This document shows positions 1-8,275 of a stretch of 64,000 bases of DNA, piece by piece. Position 1 is the stretch's first letter. Each line of letters opens with the position of its first letter. Origin of the DNA: Chloroflexota bacterium (GTDB lineage: Bacteria; Chloroflexota; Anaerolineae; UBA4142; SHND01). The notes under the pieces were generated by a model. That model did not search any database, had not been told where the DNA came from, and saw only the letters and a list, made by a program, of their open reading frames with translations. Position numbers and translations under genes: made by a program. The stretch lies in the NCBI GenBank assembly GCA_029778615.1, contig JAKOPZ010000123.1, forward strand, positions 1-64,000, in the 5' to 3' direction.

Positions 1-2570
1 AATGTGTGGACGTACTCTTTGATTCGAGGCGTAACATCGCGCGTGCGAAACTTGCGCAACAGCTCTGCCATGGACGCGCCTTCGTCCACAAAAATTCGCA
101 CATAGCCCTCCGGTTCGGCGAGCGTCAGTGCGTTCTCTAATGCGGCAAGCGCGGCGGACATTTCATTGCGCGCGCGATACGCCAGCGCGCGCAGTACAAG
201 AATCTCGATGATGCTTCTCTGCCGCGCCTTTTCCTTTGCCTCTTGCAGCAAACGTTCCAACAGTTTCATCGCCGCGTCAAGCGAGTCGCTTGCCCGTGCG
301 GATTCGGATTGAGCAATCAAGATACGCGCAAATGTAATGTGTTCAAACTCGCGCGCGAAATAGAATTCGCCGTCAACGTCAAGTCCGCGCTCGCTTGCCC
401 ATTCCAACGCGTCGCGCACTTTGCCCTGCCTGAGCCATACCGCCGCGCGCAATGCCGGGATGGGACGACTATCGAGCGTAGGACCGCCGACAAAATTTCG
501 TTCGCCCTCCTTGAGCAAAACCAGCGCGCCATCCAAATTTCCGCGTACTTGTTCAAGACGCGCCATCGCGCAATACCAACGATGCTGCGGTTCGACAAGC
601 GCCGCAAAGGGACCAAGTTCTTTGTATGTTTGTAGATGTTGTTCCGCAAGTTGCAGCTCGTCGCGTTCCAGATGCACCTCGCTCAATACGACGTGCAAGT
701 CCGCCGTTGCTTGCGGAACGGGTGGGCCGTGCTCTGCCACTTGTTGTAACGATTGTTCGGCGGTGCGTTTGGCATCATTCAAGCGTCCTTGTCCGAGCCG
801 AATGTCTGCCAACAGGTATTTCGCGCTGATGGAAAAATTTAGCCCGCCTGCCCTGTGCAAGTCGCGCACGCCCTCCGTAGTTATCTGATGTGCCGCGTCA
901 AGGTTTCCATTGTTCCAATACGCGATGCCCAAAAGTGCCGCCGCCGCGCCGCGCCACAAATGGTCACTCTCGGGCAAAACTTCAAGCGCGCGCCGCGCAT
1001 AGTTCACAATGCCATCCACATCGCCGAGCGCGCCGGCGCGATACGCGCGCGCAATCGAGATGGTGCCCGGCAAAGAACGCAACTCGTCTTGATTCGCAAC
1101 GGTTCGGTTGAACACTCCGTCGTTCAACAATTGTTCGGCTTGGTCGAGACGCACTCCCGCCGCATCGGTATCGGTAGGGAGTTGACCAAACGCGTAATAC
1201 ACATTGACTACGGGTCTCGCGCGCACGAGCTCGTCCGGCAGTTGTTTGACCCAGCCAAGCCACGTCGCCTCCATGCCGCCGAGATACATTGCGCGCAGCT
1301 GCCTTTCAATCAGGTCAGCGGCATGTTCAAAATCTGTCGCGGCAAGCGCGTGACGAATCGCGTCGGACGGCAGATTGTGGTGTTCGTACCACGCGGCGGC
1401 GCGCCGATGCAACAATTGTACCTCTTCCGGCTGCTGTTCCAACAAACGCGCCTGCAGCACTTCTGCAAAGAGATGATGATAACGGTACCACCTACGCCGG
1501 TCGTCGAGTGGAATAACAAACAAGTTGCTGCGCTCGAATGTCTCGAGCATCTCTCCGCCATTTTTTTGTTCCGTGACCGCATCGCACAGCGAACTGCACA
1601 AACGGTCGAGAATGGAGGTTTGCAGCAAAAAGTTCCGTTCATTTTCCGTTCTGCGTTCAAGAACCTCACCTACCAAATAGTCCAGCACATAGCGATGACT
1701 GCCCGCAAAAGAGTTGATGAACTCGGCAATGTCCTGTCGTTCGCGCCGCGGCTGTATTCCCGAAATCGCATCGGGCTGTGATTGAACGAGATACCCTTGC
1801 AGCGCGAGCGCGGCGAGTTGGAGTCCGGCAATCCATCCTTCCGTGCGCGTTTCCAATGCCGCAATGTCATGCGCCGACAAGTCCAGTCCCATGACCCGAT
1901 TGATGAAATCAGCCGCTTCCGTTTGCGTGAACCTCAAGTCCGCCGCGCGGATTTCGACGAGTTGGTCGCGGGCGCGCAGCAAGGCGAGCGGAATATCCGG
2001 GTCTTGACGCGTCGCAATGACCAGATGCATTTGCGGCGGCAGATGTTCGAGCATAAACGCAAGCGCGTCGTCAATCGCTTGCGCCTCGATCACATGATAA
2101 TCATCGAGAACAAGAATCAAGCGATTGGGCAGCGCGGCAATTTCATTCAGCAGCGCGGTGATGAGCGCGTTTGCAGGCGGCGGCTGGGGCGATTGGAGCG
2201 CGGCGAGCGCGCCCGCGCCAATGTTCGGCGCAATCGTCTGCGATGCCGTAACGAGGTAAATCAGAAATCGAACGAGGTCATTGTCCGCTTCGTCGAGTGA
2301 AAGCCAGGCAATGTTTGAAGAATGAAGGATGAAGGATGAAGGATGACGCGCGACTTTTGTTTCATCCCTCATCCCTCCGCTTTCATTTTTCTGATGCGCC
2401 CATTCACTCAACAGAGTAGTTTTGCCGAAACCGGCAGGAGCAGAAATGAGGAGCAGCTTGCGTCCCACCGAGATGCCTTGATTCAGCCGCTCGACGAGGC
2501 GAGGACGAAGCACGCTCTTGTGGCGGAGCGCGGGGACATAGAGTTTGGTGGCAAGCAGCGGCGCAGACAT
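1..2570 (-). CDS. LuxR/MalT-family ATP-dependent transcriptional activator (C-terminus outside window)
   Basis: The minus-strand frame is open from an ATG at 2570 to the window edge, giving about 856 residues. The P-loop APAGFGKTTLL lies near residue 35 and a Walker B-like LVLDDYH near residue 154, followed by an ATR sensor segment and a long helical TPR-like region. This is the MalT/STAND layout: an ATPase that oligomerises on inducer, a TPR sensor, then a C-terminal LuxR helix-turn-helix. The helix-turn-helix should lie just beyond base 1 and is not visible. The start codon is 6 nt from a TATAAT box and has no Shine-Dalgarno, so translation is probably leaderless. A 7-bp repeat array (2314-2391) inserts about 26 residues between the P-loop helix and the IAWLSLDEADND motif. 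Family assignment is firm; the inducer and target genes cannot be read. Confidence 0.9.
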   Translation of the reverse strand, partial: MSAPLLATKLYVPALRHKSVLRPRLVERLNQGISVGRKLLLISAPAGFGKTTLLSEWAHQKNESGGMRDETKVARHPSSFILHSSNIAWLSLDEADNDLVRFLIYLVTASQTIAPNIGAGALAALQSPQPPPANALITALLNEIAALPNRLILVLDDYHVIEAQAIDDALAFMLEHLPPQMHLVIATRQDPDIPLALLRARDQLVEIRAADLRFTQTEAADFINRVMGLDLSAHDIAALETRTEGWIAGLQLAALALQGYLVQSQPDAISGIQPRRERQDIAEFINSFAGSHRYVLDYLVGEVLERRTENERNFLLQTSILDRLCSSLCDAVTEQKNGGEMLETFERSNLFVIPLDDRRRWYRYHHLFAEVLQARLLEQQPEEVQLLHRRAAAWYEHHNLPSDAIRHALAATDFEHAADLIERQLRAMYLGGMEATWLGWVKQLPDELVRARPVVNVYYAFGQLPTDTDAAGVRLDQAEQLLNDGVFNRTVANQDELRSLPGTISIARAYRAGALGDVDGIVNYARRALEVLPESDHLWRGAAAALLGIAYWNNGNLDAAHQITTEGVRDLHRAGGLNFSISAKYLLADIRLGQGRLNDAKRTAEQSLQQVAEHGPPVPQATADLHVVLSEVHLERDELQLAEQHLQTYKELGPFAALVEPQHRWYCAMARLEQVRGNLDGALVLLKEGERNFVGGPTLDSRPIPALRAAVWLRQGKVRDALEWASERGLDVDGEFYFAREFEHITFARILIAQSESARASDSLDAAMKLLERLLQEAKEKARQRSIIEILVLRALAYRARNEMSAALAALENALTLAEPEGYVRIFVDEGASMAELLRKFRTRDVTPRIKEYVHT
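2314..2391. repeat. Heptad array inserted inside the MalT-like gene
   Basis: Read on the plus strand, three GGATGAA-type 7-mers are followed by about 15 bases and then two CATCCCT-type 7-mers. The two halves are partly complementary and could form a hairpin. The array is in frame and encodes a low-complexity segment with SSFILHSS. Confidence 0.75.
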
Positions 2571-2576
2571 GGTGAC

Positions 2577-2582
2577 ATTATA
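2577..2582 (-). promoter_or_regulatory. -10 box TATAAT for the MalT-like gene
   Basis: A perfect TATAAT lies on the minus strand 6 nt before the ATG at 2570, so transcription should begin at or next to the start codon. The -35 region is weak. Confidence 0.55.
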
Positions 2583-2639
2583 CAACGCCCACGTTCAAGA
2601 GGTATTCAAGCTCATCCGAGAATGTGGTGACTTGGGTTT

Positions 2640-3869
2640 TTATTGCGCGCAGCGGAAACCGATGCGGTCCGATGAATAATCGGGCGATTGCGGCTCGCGG
2701 TCAGAATTGCGGCGTGGTTCATCTGCCCACGAACCGCCGCGCACAACTTTGGTCCCCGTTGATTCACTCGGTCCGTACAAATCATTTCCATCGCTGTACG
2801 CGTTTGGGTCGTACCATGTGTTGGTCCATTCCGCGACATTGCCCGCCATGTCAATAACACCGAAACCACTGCTGCTGTCATATTCCGCAAAGCGTCCGAC
2901 CGGCGCAGTGTCGGCAAAGCCATCGTTCACATCACCCCAATAATTCGGCAGCGGACAGCTCGCTTCGCAAAATGAAATCGGTGAGCCGTGAAAAATCGCG
3001 TTCCATTCAAAGTGCATGCCGATGCTGTTGCTCCATGTGTAACGCCAATTTTCTTCGCCCTTTGCCGCGCGTTCCCATTCGCCTTCATGCGGCAAACGCC
3101 GTCCAATCCATTTGCAGTACGCGTCCGCGCCGTACCAGGTCACATTGACGACGGGATAATTTGAAAATTCCGGATTCCCGAAATAAGCATCGCGCGTGTA
3201 CGAACCCGTCTTTGTCGGCGCGGGACAAACCTTTGCGGCGACGCACGCCTGATACTGCGCGTTCGTTACTTCGTACGTGTCAATGCGATATTCGTACACC
3301 GTAACATCGTGAAACGGTTTTTCGTCGGGGTCATCTTCGGGCGCTTTGCCGCCCATGCGCAGAGTACCTTCGGGAATCAAGATTAGTTCTGTCGGCGCAA
3401 ACGACGCGGGCGGGGGAAGGTTTGAATTGTCTTGTGCCGGCGCAGTGGGCGCGTCGGTCGGCGCGAGAGGTGGCTGCGCTGTCGGCGCGTCCGTTGGCGC
3501 GAGGATTGGTTCTTTTGTCGCGGTTTCGGGAGTTGCTGTTGGCGGAATTTCTGTCGGTGGAAGCGCGGTGAAGGTTGGCGGCACGCGCGTTGGCGGGACC
3601 TGTGTCGGCGCAATCGTCGGCGCAGATGTTGGCGTTGGAAATAATGTTGCGGTCGGTTCGGATGTGTTGGTTGCAACAGGGGCGGCAGTCGGAATTTGTG
3701 TGGCGGTTGCGGGTAAATTCGTTGCCACGACGACGACGATGCGTGTGGTGGGCGATGGTGGCGGTAAGGGCGTCGGCGTTTCGCCCGCGCACGCAACGAT
3801 GCTCAACAAAAAGAGAAAAACGAAAAGCGAACCGAGGGCGTTCGCTTTTGATTCATAGATTTTGCTCAT
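2640..3869 (-). CDS. Lipoprotein with C-terminal formylglycine-generating-enzyme-like (SUMF1) domain
   Basis: The 409-residue product begins MSKIYESK, has a hydrophobic signal segment and a lipobox ending SIVAC, so it should be exported and lipid-anchored. Residues of about 30-150 are a Thr/Pro/Ala-rich tether (PTP, PTA, APT words). The last 250 residues are a SUMF1/FGE-type sulfatase-modifying fold: ILIPEGTLRMGG, NVTWYGADAYCKWIG, RRLPHEGEWERAAKG, GNVAEWTN, RGGSW and GFRCA. The cysteine pair used by true FGE enzymes near RGGSW is not evident, so a binding or structural role is as likely as catalysis. The chosen ATG (3869) is 6 nt from a TACAAT box. It lies just downstream of the DUF350-like cassette on the same strand; membership of that operon is possible, but it has its own promoter. 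Confidence 0.88.
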   Translation of the reverse strand: MSKIYESKANALGSLFVFLFLLSIVACAGETPTPLPPPSPTTRIVVVVATNLPATATQIPTAAPVATNTSEPTATLFPTPTSAPTIAPTQVPPTRVPPTFTALPPTEIPPTATPETATKEPILAPTDAPTAQPPLAPTDAPTAPAQDNSNLPPPASFAPTELILIPEGTLRMGGKAPEDDPDEKPFHDVTVYEYRIDTYEVTNAQYQACVAAKVCPAPTKTGSYTRDAYFGNPEFSNYPVVNVTWYGADAYCKWIGRRLPHEGEWERAAKGEENWRYTWSNSIGMHFEWNAIFHGSPISFCEASCPLPNYWGDVNDGFADTAPVGRFAEYDSSSGFGVIDMAGNVAEWTNTWYDPNAYSDGNDLYGPSESTGTKVVRGGSWADEPRRNSDREPQSPDYSSDRIGFRCAQ

Positions 3870-3875
3870 GCGCGC

Positions 3876-3904
3876 ATTGTAGCAACGCATTTCGAAAATG
3901 TCAT
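3876..3904 (-). promoter_or_regulatory. Promoter ATGACA-17-TACAAT for the FGE-like lipoprotein
   Basis: On the minus strand a -35 ATGACA (3899-3904) and a -10 TACAAT (3876-3881) are 17 bp apart. The start codon at 3869 follows after 6 nt, implying a leaderless mRNA. Confidence 0.5.
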
Positions 3905-3912
3905 GTTCCCGG

Positions 3913-4191
3913 CTATTTGTTCAAGACCACATACACCACAAGCGCAACGGCAATGATAAAGGATGACCACAAAATACCGACGGCGATATTGCCCTTGCGC
4001 AATTCTTCCAATTCGGCGACGCCGGGCGTCAAAAAATCCAAGACGCGAAAGGCGATTCCGATGGCTGCGGCGAAACCAATCGCCGCGACAATGGACCATA
4101 AAACCGCGAGGACCATGTTGAGCGCGATGGCGCCAAAATCAGGTCCGGTGCCGGGAAGCGGTGGAATGCCACCTTGCATAAAATTGCCCAC
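3913..4191 (-). CDS. DUF350-like small membrane protein, copy 2
   Basis: The 92-residue protein starts at a GTG (4191) preceded by AAAGGAG at good spacing. The same start in the paralogue at 5184-5462 gives exactly the same length, which supports the choice. After GNFMQGGIPPLPG it has two hydrophobic helices (about residues 22-50 and 70-90) separated by a polar loop with LTPG, then ELRKGN and the C-terminal VVYVVLNK. The loop plus GN(I/M)AVGI motif resembles the DUF350 family of small integral membrane proteins, whose function is unknown. It follows the secreted protein at 4306-5067 on the same strand, just as its paralogue follows the larger secreted protein. Membrane location is near certain; the DUF350 assignment is by motif only. 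Confidence 0.8.
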   Translation of the reverse strand: MGNFMQGGIPPLPGTGPDFGAIALNMVLAVLWSIVAAIGFAAAIGIAFRVLDFLTPGVAELEELRKGNIAVGILWSSFIIAVALVVYVVLNK

Positions 4192-4216
4192 GATGCGATG
4201 CTCCTTTGCGATACAT

Positions 4217-4283
4217 CCCCCCGTGCCAACTCTGACAGTTGCTTGCCAAGCAGGCAATTTTTCAGAGCTGCCAAAATTGGCAG
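4217..4283. repeat. Intergenic palindromic repeat
   Basis: The gap between the 253-residue gene and the DUF350-like gene holds several overlapping inverted words: CAACTCTGACAGTTG, TTGCTTGCCAAGCAGGCAA and TGCCAAAATTGGCA. Together they can fold into a compact hairpin cluster. No coding potential is seen. Confidence 0.55.
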
Positions 4284-4305
4284 AGACAATGTGGATAAAG
4301 AAAGG

Positions 4306-5067
4306 TTAGGGTGAAAACGTGAGGTTGTAGCAACCGCCGCCGGCATAGTCGGTGGGCTGGCTGCCTCGCACCGAGCCGCCAACGCGCGCGGTATAGCCAT
4401 ATCTGCCGGGTGATAGGGACATGCGGTGTTGGGCAGAGTCGCCGGGAATTTTGTACTCGGCAATATAGTAATAGTCGCGATTGAGGGACAACAACAGCTC
4501 CTGTCCAATAAAGTTGTTTTGGACAAAGAGATACGTTTCAAACCTGCTGGCAGAGCAGGGCGGCTGCAACGTGGTACCGAACAAGTCCGGTCCGCTAAAA
4601 TCTTTGGAGCTATAGTACGTGGATGTGCGCGTGTCAAAGATAACCACATTTGCGCGCGTACGGTCCCAAAGGTCTGTCATGGAGGTCTGTTGATACCATG
4701 CCTGTCGGTAGGAATTCGAATCAGTTGTAAACAACAAGCGGTACGGTGACAGATTGAGGGTTGTGACCAGAGTCGGGATTGCGGGGTAATACGTTGCCAG
4801 CGCATTGAATCCGGCGAGGACCTGAACGCGCATGGCAGGATTATTCAGGTCGCTGGTGATGGCTTGCATCACCACATAGATGATGTTGGGCAGAGGATTG
4901 CCCTGCGCGTCGCGATACACATCAACGCCCTGCACAACATAGCCCTGTGTCTCAAGCGTGCGCTTTACTTGTTCGGCGGACGTTGTGTCCTGTGCGTGAA
5001 CCGAATAAGATGAGAGCGCGAGCGCACTGCCAAGCACGACGAAGAAGGTCAAGATTTTTCGCCACAT
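4306..5067 (-). CDS. Secreted protein of unknown function with one copy of the cassette repeat domain
   Basis: The 253-residue product has a Sec-type signal peptide (MWRKILTFFVVLGSALALSS, cleavage likely after VHAQ near residue 26). Residues of about 34-165 match, in pattern, the two repeat domains of the protein at 5540-7300: a GY-V start, a hydrophobic strand (IIYVVMQA), a helix with GFNALATYYP, a strand pair, then VVIFDTRT and a KDF-type ending. A C-terminal segment of about 80 residues with Tyr-rich strands and two late cysteines follows. No known family was recognised. It sits between the two DUF350-like genes on the same strand, so the pair secreted protein plus DUF350 appears twice. 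The product is probably extracytoplasmic. Confidence 0.8.
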   Translation of the reverse strand: MWRKILTFFVVLGSALALSSYSVHAQDTTSAEQVKRTLETQGYVVQGVDVYRDAQGNPLPNIIYVVMQAITSDLNNPAMRVQVLAGFNALATYYPAIPTLVTTLNLSPYRLLFTTDSNSYRQAWYQQTSMTDLWDRTRANVVIFDTRTSTYYSSKDFSGPDLFGTTLQPPCSASRFETYLFVQNNFIGQELLLSLNRDYYYIAEYKIPGDSAQHRMSLSPGRYGYTARVGGSVRGSQPTDYAGGGCYNLTFSP

Positions 5068-5090
5068 TGTCGGGTCCAGTGCGCTAACAA

Positions 5091-5118
5091 TATGGAGCTG
5101 CGTGTTTGCAGCTCCATG
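5091..5118. repeat. Short hairpin between cassette genes
   Basis: ATGGAGCTGC and GCAGCTCCAT form a 10-bp stem around a short loop, between the DUF350-like gene (stop 5184) and the next gene (start 5067). There is no T tract, so it may be a processing or attenuation hairpin rather than a strong terminator. Confidence 0.6.
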
Positions 5119-5183
5119 TTATCAGCGCGCTTGAAGAGTAAGCATGGCTCCGGGCGCGTGCCAAAGGCAGAACACGCGCGGGG

Positions 5184-5462
5184 CTATTTGTTTAAAACGA
5201 CGTACACCACAATCGCCACCGCGAGCACAAACGATGCCCACAAAATGCCGACTGCCATATTGCCTTTGCGGAGTTCTTCCCATTCGTTAATTCCGGGGGT
5301 GAGAACGTTCAACACGCGAAAGCCGATGGCAATCGCGCCGGCGAAACCAATCGCGGCGACGAGCGACCACAATACGGCAAAGAGCATGTTGAGCGCGATC
5401 GAGCCGAAATCGGGACCTGCGCCGGGAAGGGGTGGGAGTCCGCCCTGCAAAAAGTTACCCAT
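5184..5462 (-). CDS. DUF350-like small membrane protein, copy 1
   Basis: This 92-residue protein starts at an ATG (5462) preceded by AAGGAGAAG at ideal spacing. It is highly similar to the protein at 3913-4191 along its length: GNFLQGGLPPLPG, helix one, VLTPG, ELRKGNMAVGI, and an identical VVYVVLNK end. Two hydrophobic helices predict an inner-membrane location. It lies directly downstream of the 586-residue secreted protein. The duplicated arrangement implies that the DUF350-like protein works with the adjacent secreted protein, for instance as a membrane partner; this is inference only. Family function is not known. Confidence 0.82.
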   Translation of the reverse strand: MGNFLQGGLPPLPGAGPDFGSIALNMLFAVLWSLVAAIGFAGAIAIGFRVLNVLTPGINEWEELRKGNMAVGILWASFVLAVAIVVYVVLNK

Positions 5463-5491
5463 ACTGTTCTTCTCCTTGATGATGATTTCGT

Positions 5492-5527
5492 TCCGGGACA
5501 TTTCCGCGCGCGCGAAAATGTCCCGGA
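5492..5527. repeat. Intergenic hairpin
   Basis: TCCGGGACATTT and AAATGTCCCGGA form a 12-bp stem with a GC-rich loop between the secreted repeat protein and DUF350-like copy 1. It is not followed by a T run on the minus strand, so it may modulate rather than end transcription. Confidence 0.6.
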
Positions 5528-5539
5528 CAGCTTGGCGAT

Positions 5540-7300
5540 TTAACCGCCCGTGAAATTTTTGTTGTAGAAATCTTTGAACGTCGAAATCGGATTGCCGTTG
5601 CGGTCTACGTACGCTGCCTTGCCAAAGACCAGACTCAAGAAATTAGTGAACGCCGTATTCTTGGCTTTGTCGTCCGGCGCGGCAGCCAGTTGTTTGGAGA
5701 GATTGTCATATTCCGCCGACGTTGCGGGGAACATGAGCAGATTGTTTTGGTACGGGATGATGACGACGAGCGTCGTCGCTTGCGGATAATTGATGCGCAG
5801 CGCGGTCATGCCATAAATGATGGGACCTGTTACCTGATTGATATTGAACGAGGTGCCCAAATCAACGAGAACGGCAACGGTCGTTTTGGCGCTGTCCAAA
5901 TATCCCGCTTTGCTCGCGTTGTAACCTTGCCCTTGCATAAACGCAATCACATCGTCGGCAGGTTGGTCCGTACTGCCCGAACCAATTGTGACGACGCTCG
6001 AACCTGTGACGCCGTTTGACGTTGCCGTGATGGTCACCGCGCCATTCTTTTTCCCTGCGGTAAGGACTGCATCGGCTTCGCCGTTATCATCCGTCGAAGT
6101 CACGCGCGGACGAATCGAACCTTCACCTGAACCACTGGTGTCGAATTTTACTTCGGCATTCGGGATGGGCTGATTCTTTTTGTCATAAACGTTGACCGTC
6201 ACAATCGCTTTGCTCGTGCCATCGGCGGGCAGTTCGGAAGGCGAAACGCTCACGCGCACGGAACCGATGGTGTTACTGCGCTTGGAGAGCGGCGGATTGG
6301 GCGGGGTCTGATAATTTCCCGCGCCAAAATTCTTGTTGATGAAATCCTTTGAGCTCTTGCCCAAATACGAGTTGGTCTCGTTGTCGTACACATCCACCGT
6401 GATATTGCGCGCAAACGCGTTGAAATCGTTGTTGTCAATGTATGACTGCACATCCACCGCGTCGGCGTAATACGCGACTTCGTACCGTTCACTATACCGG
6501 AGGAAAACGTACAGGGTCCCGGAATCGGGGAAGGATTGCCGCAGGGCAGCCAAGCCGTCCACAATTTGCTGTGTCGTTTCCGAACTGTACAAATCTTGAC
6601 TTGCGGGGAGCATGATGACATAGGCAAAGAGATTGCCGCTTTTGCCTTCGGTCTCGGTGAACTCGACGACATCATAGCCCGCATCCTTTAACGCGTTTTC
6701 GGCGTTGCCCGCGTTATCGGATTGTCCAATGTCGGTGGCATCGGCGAGCGTGAAATTGCCGGTGGCAATCAATTTGCCGCCCACGCGATAATTGACCGTC
6801 CACTGTCCCGTCAATTGCGCGTTCGGCGTGCCCGCGACTTTTATCACGCGGCGCGCAACATTTTTATCGCCAAAAGATTTCGCGTCAGAGGGATACGTCG
6901 TCACCGTCCCTGTATCACTGCCGTACCATTCTGAATCAACCGGCGTACCATCGGGCGCGAGGAACTGCGTCTCGACGGTAAATTGTTTTTCTGCCGCGCC
7001 GTTCTCTTCCACCACCGTCGCCCACGCGTAAATTTCGGCTACGTCGGGCGTAAAGGTGGCAACGTACGTATTGTCTTTGGGGTCTGAGGAAAAACTGTAT
7101 AGCAAGGTATAGCCGGGGCTGGATGACTGCAAGTGAGGCGCGCCATTGCCGGGCGAGTTTTGTCCGTACTCGCGTCCCGCGTCTTGATGAATGCGCGCGC
7201 CGCGAATCGGCGGCTCGGCGTACGTCACTGTCGAGAACACAGCAAACACGCCGACCAATGCAAGCAACATCGCCGCACCGCGTACAAGCCATCGTGTCAC
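5540..7300 (-). CDS. Large secreted protein with two cassette repeat domains and a bacterial Ig-like (BIG_1) domain
   Basis: The 586-residue product starts at a GTG (7300) behind a strong GAGAAGGGAGG ribosome site. A signal peptide (about residues 1-28) precedes AEPPIRGARIH. An N-terminal beta region (about 40-190) ends in TGQWTVNYRVGG. The first repeat domain follows (ALKDAGYDVVEF ... KDFINKNFGAG), then a BIG_1/invasin-type Ig domain (VSVSPSELPADGTSKAIVTV ... VTITATSNGVTG), then a second repeat domain (DDVIAFMQGQGY ... KDFYNKNFTGG). BIG_1 domains are typical of surface-exposed or adhesive proteins. The repeat domain recurs in the neighbour at 4306-5067 and is not one I recognise. It heads a minus-strand group with DUF350-like partners. 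Confidence 0.85.
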   Translation of the reverse strand: MTRWLVRGAAMLLALVGVFAVFSTVTYAEPPIRGARIHQDAGREYGQNSPGNGAPHLQSSSPGYTLLYSFSSDPKDNTYVATFTPDVAEIYAWATVVEENGAAEKQFTVETQFLAPDGTPVDSEWYGSDTGTVTTYPSDAKSFGDKNVARRVIKVAGTPNAQLTGQWTVNYRVGGKLIATGNFTLADATDIGQSDNAGNAENALKDAGYDVVEFTETEGKSGNLFAYVIMLPASQDLYSSETTQQIVDGLAALRQSFPDSGTLYVFLRYSERYEVAYYADAVDVQSYIDNNDFNAFARNITVDVYDNETNSYLGKSSKDFINKNFGAGNYQTPPNPPLSKRSNTIGSVRVSVSPSELPADGTSKAIVTVNVYDKKNQPIPNAEVKFDTSGSGEGSIRPRVTSTDDNGEADAVLTAGKKNGAVTITATSNGVTGSSVVTIGSGSTDQPADDVIAFMQGQGYNASKAGYLDSAKTTVAVLVDLGTSFNINQVTGPIIYGMTALRINYPQATTLVVIIPYQNNLLMFPATSAEYDNLSKQLAAAPDDKAKNTAFTNFLSLVFGKAAYVDRNGNPISTFKDFYNKNFTGG

Positions 7301-7390
7301 AAAAATACCTCCCTTCTCGATTTTTTGCGTCTTGGATTTAATGGACGCTTGAGCTCTGACGAACATATTGTAATGATGAATGGGCGCGTG

Positions 7391-8275
7391 TCAATCGGTG
7401 TTTTTGGATTGCGCCAAATGCGCGACGAACGCGCGCACGTTCACCGGCGCGTCAGCCCAGCCCAACGCATTTGCCAAGCGCACCAACTGCGGCGCGTCCA
7501 AGCCCGCGCGTTTCAGAACCGATTCGTCGTTCAGCACGCGCGCATCGCCGCGCGCAATGACTTGACCTTGCGCCATGACGAGCAGTTCGGGAAACTGTTC
7601 CACGGCAAAATCAAGGTCGTGTGTGACCGCGATGACTGTAACGTGTTCGCGCTCCCACTGCTCTAACAAATCGGCGAGACGCTGCAAACCGAACGCGTCC
7701 TGTCCCGTCGTCGGCTCGTCCAAAACCACAATCGGCGTTTGCATCGCGACGACGGAAGCAATCGTCACCCAACGACGCTGCCACAGCTGCAAATCGTATG
7801 GATGCGTGTCGCGCACATTTTGCAACCCGCATAACTCTAGCGCGCGCGCCACGCGCGCCTCCAACTCTCCAGCCGCCACTTGCAAATTGGTCGGACCGAA
7901 CGCGATTTCCTCGCGCACACTTGTCTTGAACAATTGGTCATCGGGATTTTGAAACACAAAGCCCACGCGGCGCGCCAATTGCGCGATGGAATGTTCGCGC
8001 GTATTCCAATCGCCAATCAAAACATCGCCGCGCGTTGGTTTCAACAAGCCGTTCAAATGTTTGACCAGCGTGGTTTTGCCCGCGCCGTTTTGACCGATGA
8101 CCGCGATGCGCGAACCCGCGCGGATTTCCAACGAAACATCATTCAACGCGCGCGTGCCGTTTGGATAGGCAAAGTCGAGATTGGAAAGTTGGAGGTTCAA
8201 TTTTGGATTGGAATTTTTGAAATTGGATGTTCCGTGCGAGTGATGCGGCTGAAAAAAATCAAAAATGAAAATCAC
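7391..8275 (-). CDS. ECF transporter ATPase (EcfA-type), degenerate signature motif
   Basis: This 294-residue ABC ATPase belongs to an energy-coupling factor vitamin transporter. The Walker A GQNGAGKTT, Q-loop FQNPDDQLF, Walker B IVVLDEPT and switch THD are intact. The signature LSGGQ of ordinary ABC ATPases is replaced by LQLWQ, so its own composite ATP site is atypical. The frame begins with GTG overlapping the upstream stop (GTGA), implying translational coupling. The first 25 or so residues (rich in N, S and F) come from a 7-bp repeat array and precede the domain start LSNLDFAYPNGTRAL. It is the last gene of the S-T-A-A operon and should pair with the canonical ATPase just upstream. Confidence 0.9.
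   Translation of the reverse strand: MIFIFDFFQPHHSHGTSNFKNSNPKLNLQLSNLDFAYPNGTRALNDVSLEIRAGSRIAVIGQNGAGKTTLVKHLNGLLKPTRGDVLIGDWNTREHSIAQLARRVGFVFQNPDDQLFKTSVREEIAFGPTNLQVAAGELEARVARALELCGLQNVRDTHPYDLQLWQRRWVTIASVVAMQTPIVVLDEPTTGQDAFGLQRLADLLEQWEREHVTVIAVTHDLDFAVEQFPELLVMAQGQVIARGDARVLNDESVLKRAGLDAPQLVRLANALGWADAPVNVRAFVAHLAQSKNTD
8176..8232. repeat. Heptad-like array at the start of the second ECF ATPase gene
   Basis: Loosely repeated 7-mers based on TTGGAAA, GTTGGAG, TTTGGAT and TTTGAAA cover the first codons of the gene. They explain the non-conserved N-terminal extension. The units are more degenerate than at other sites. Confidence 0.45.

Noticed and set aside
855-1781. 308-codon plus-strand open frame
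   Set aside because: Antisense to the MalT-like gene, which has a continuous frame with conserved motifs; the plus frame has no recognisable features.
3346-3858. Gly/Val-rich plus-strand frame
   Set aside because: It is the complement of the Thr/Pro-rich tether of the FGE-like lipoprotein.
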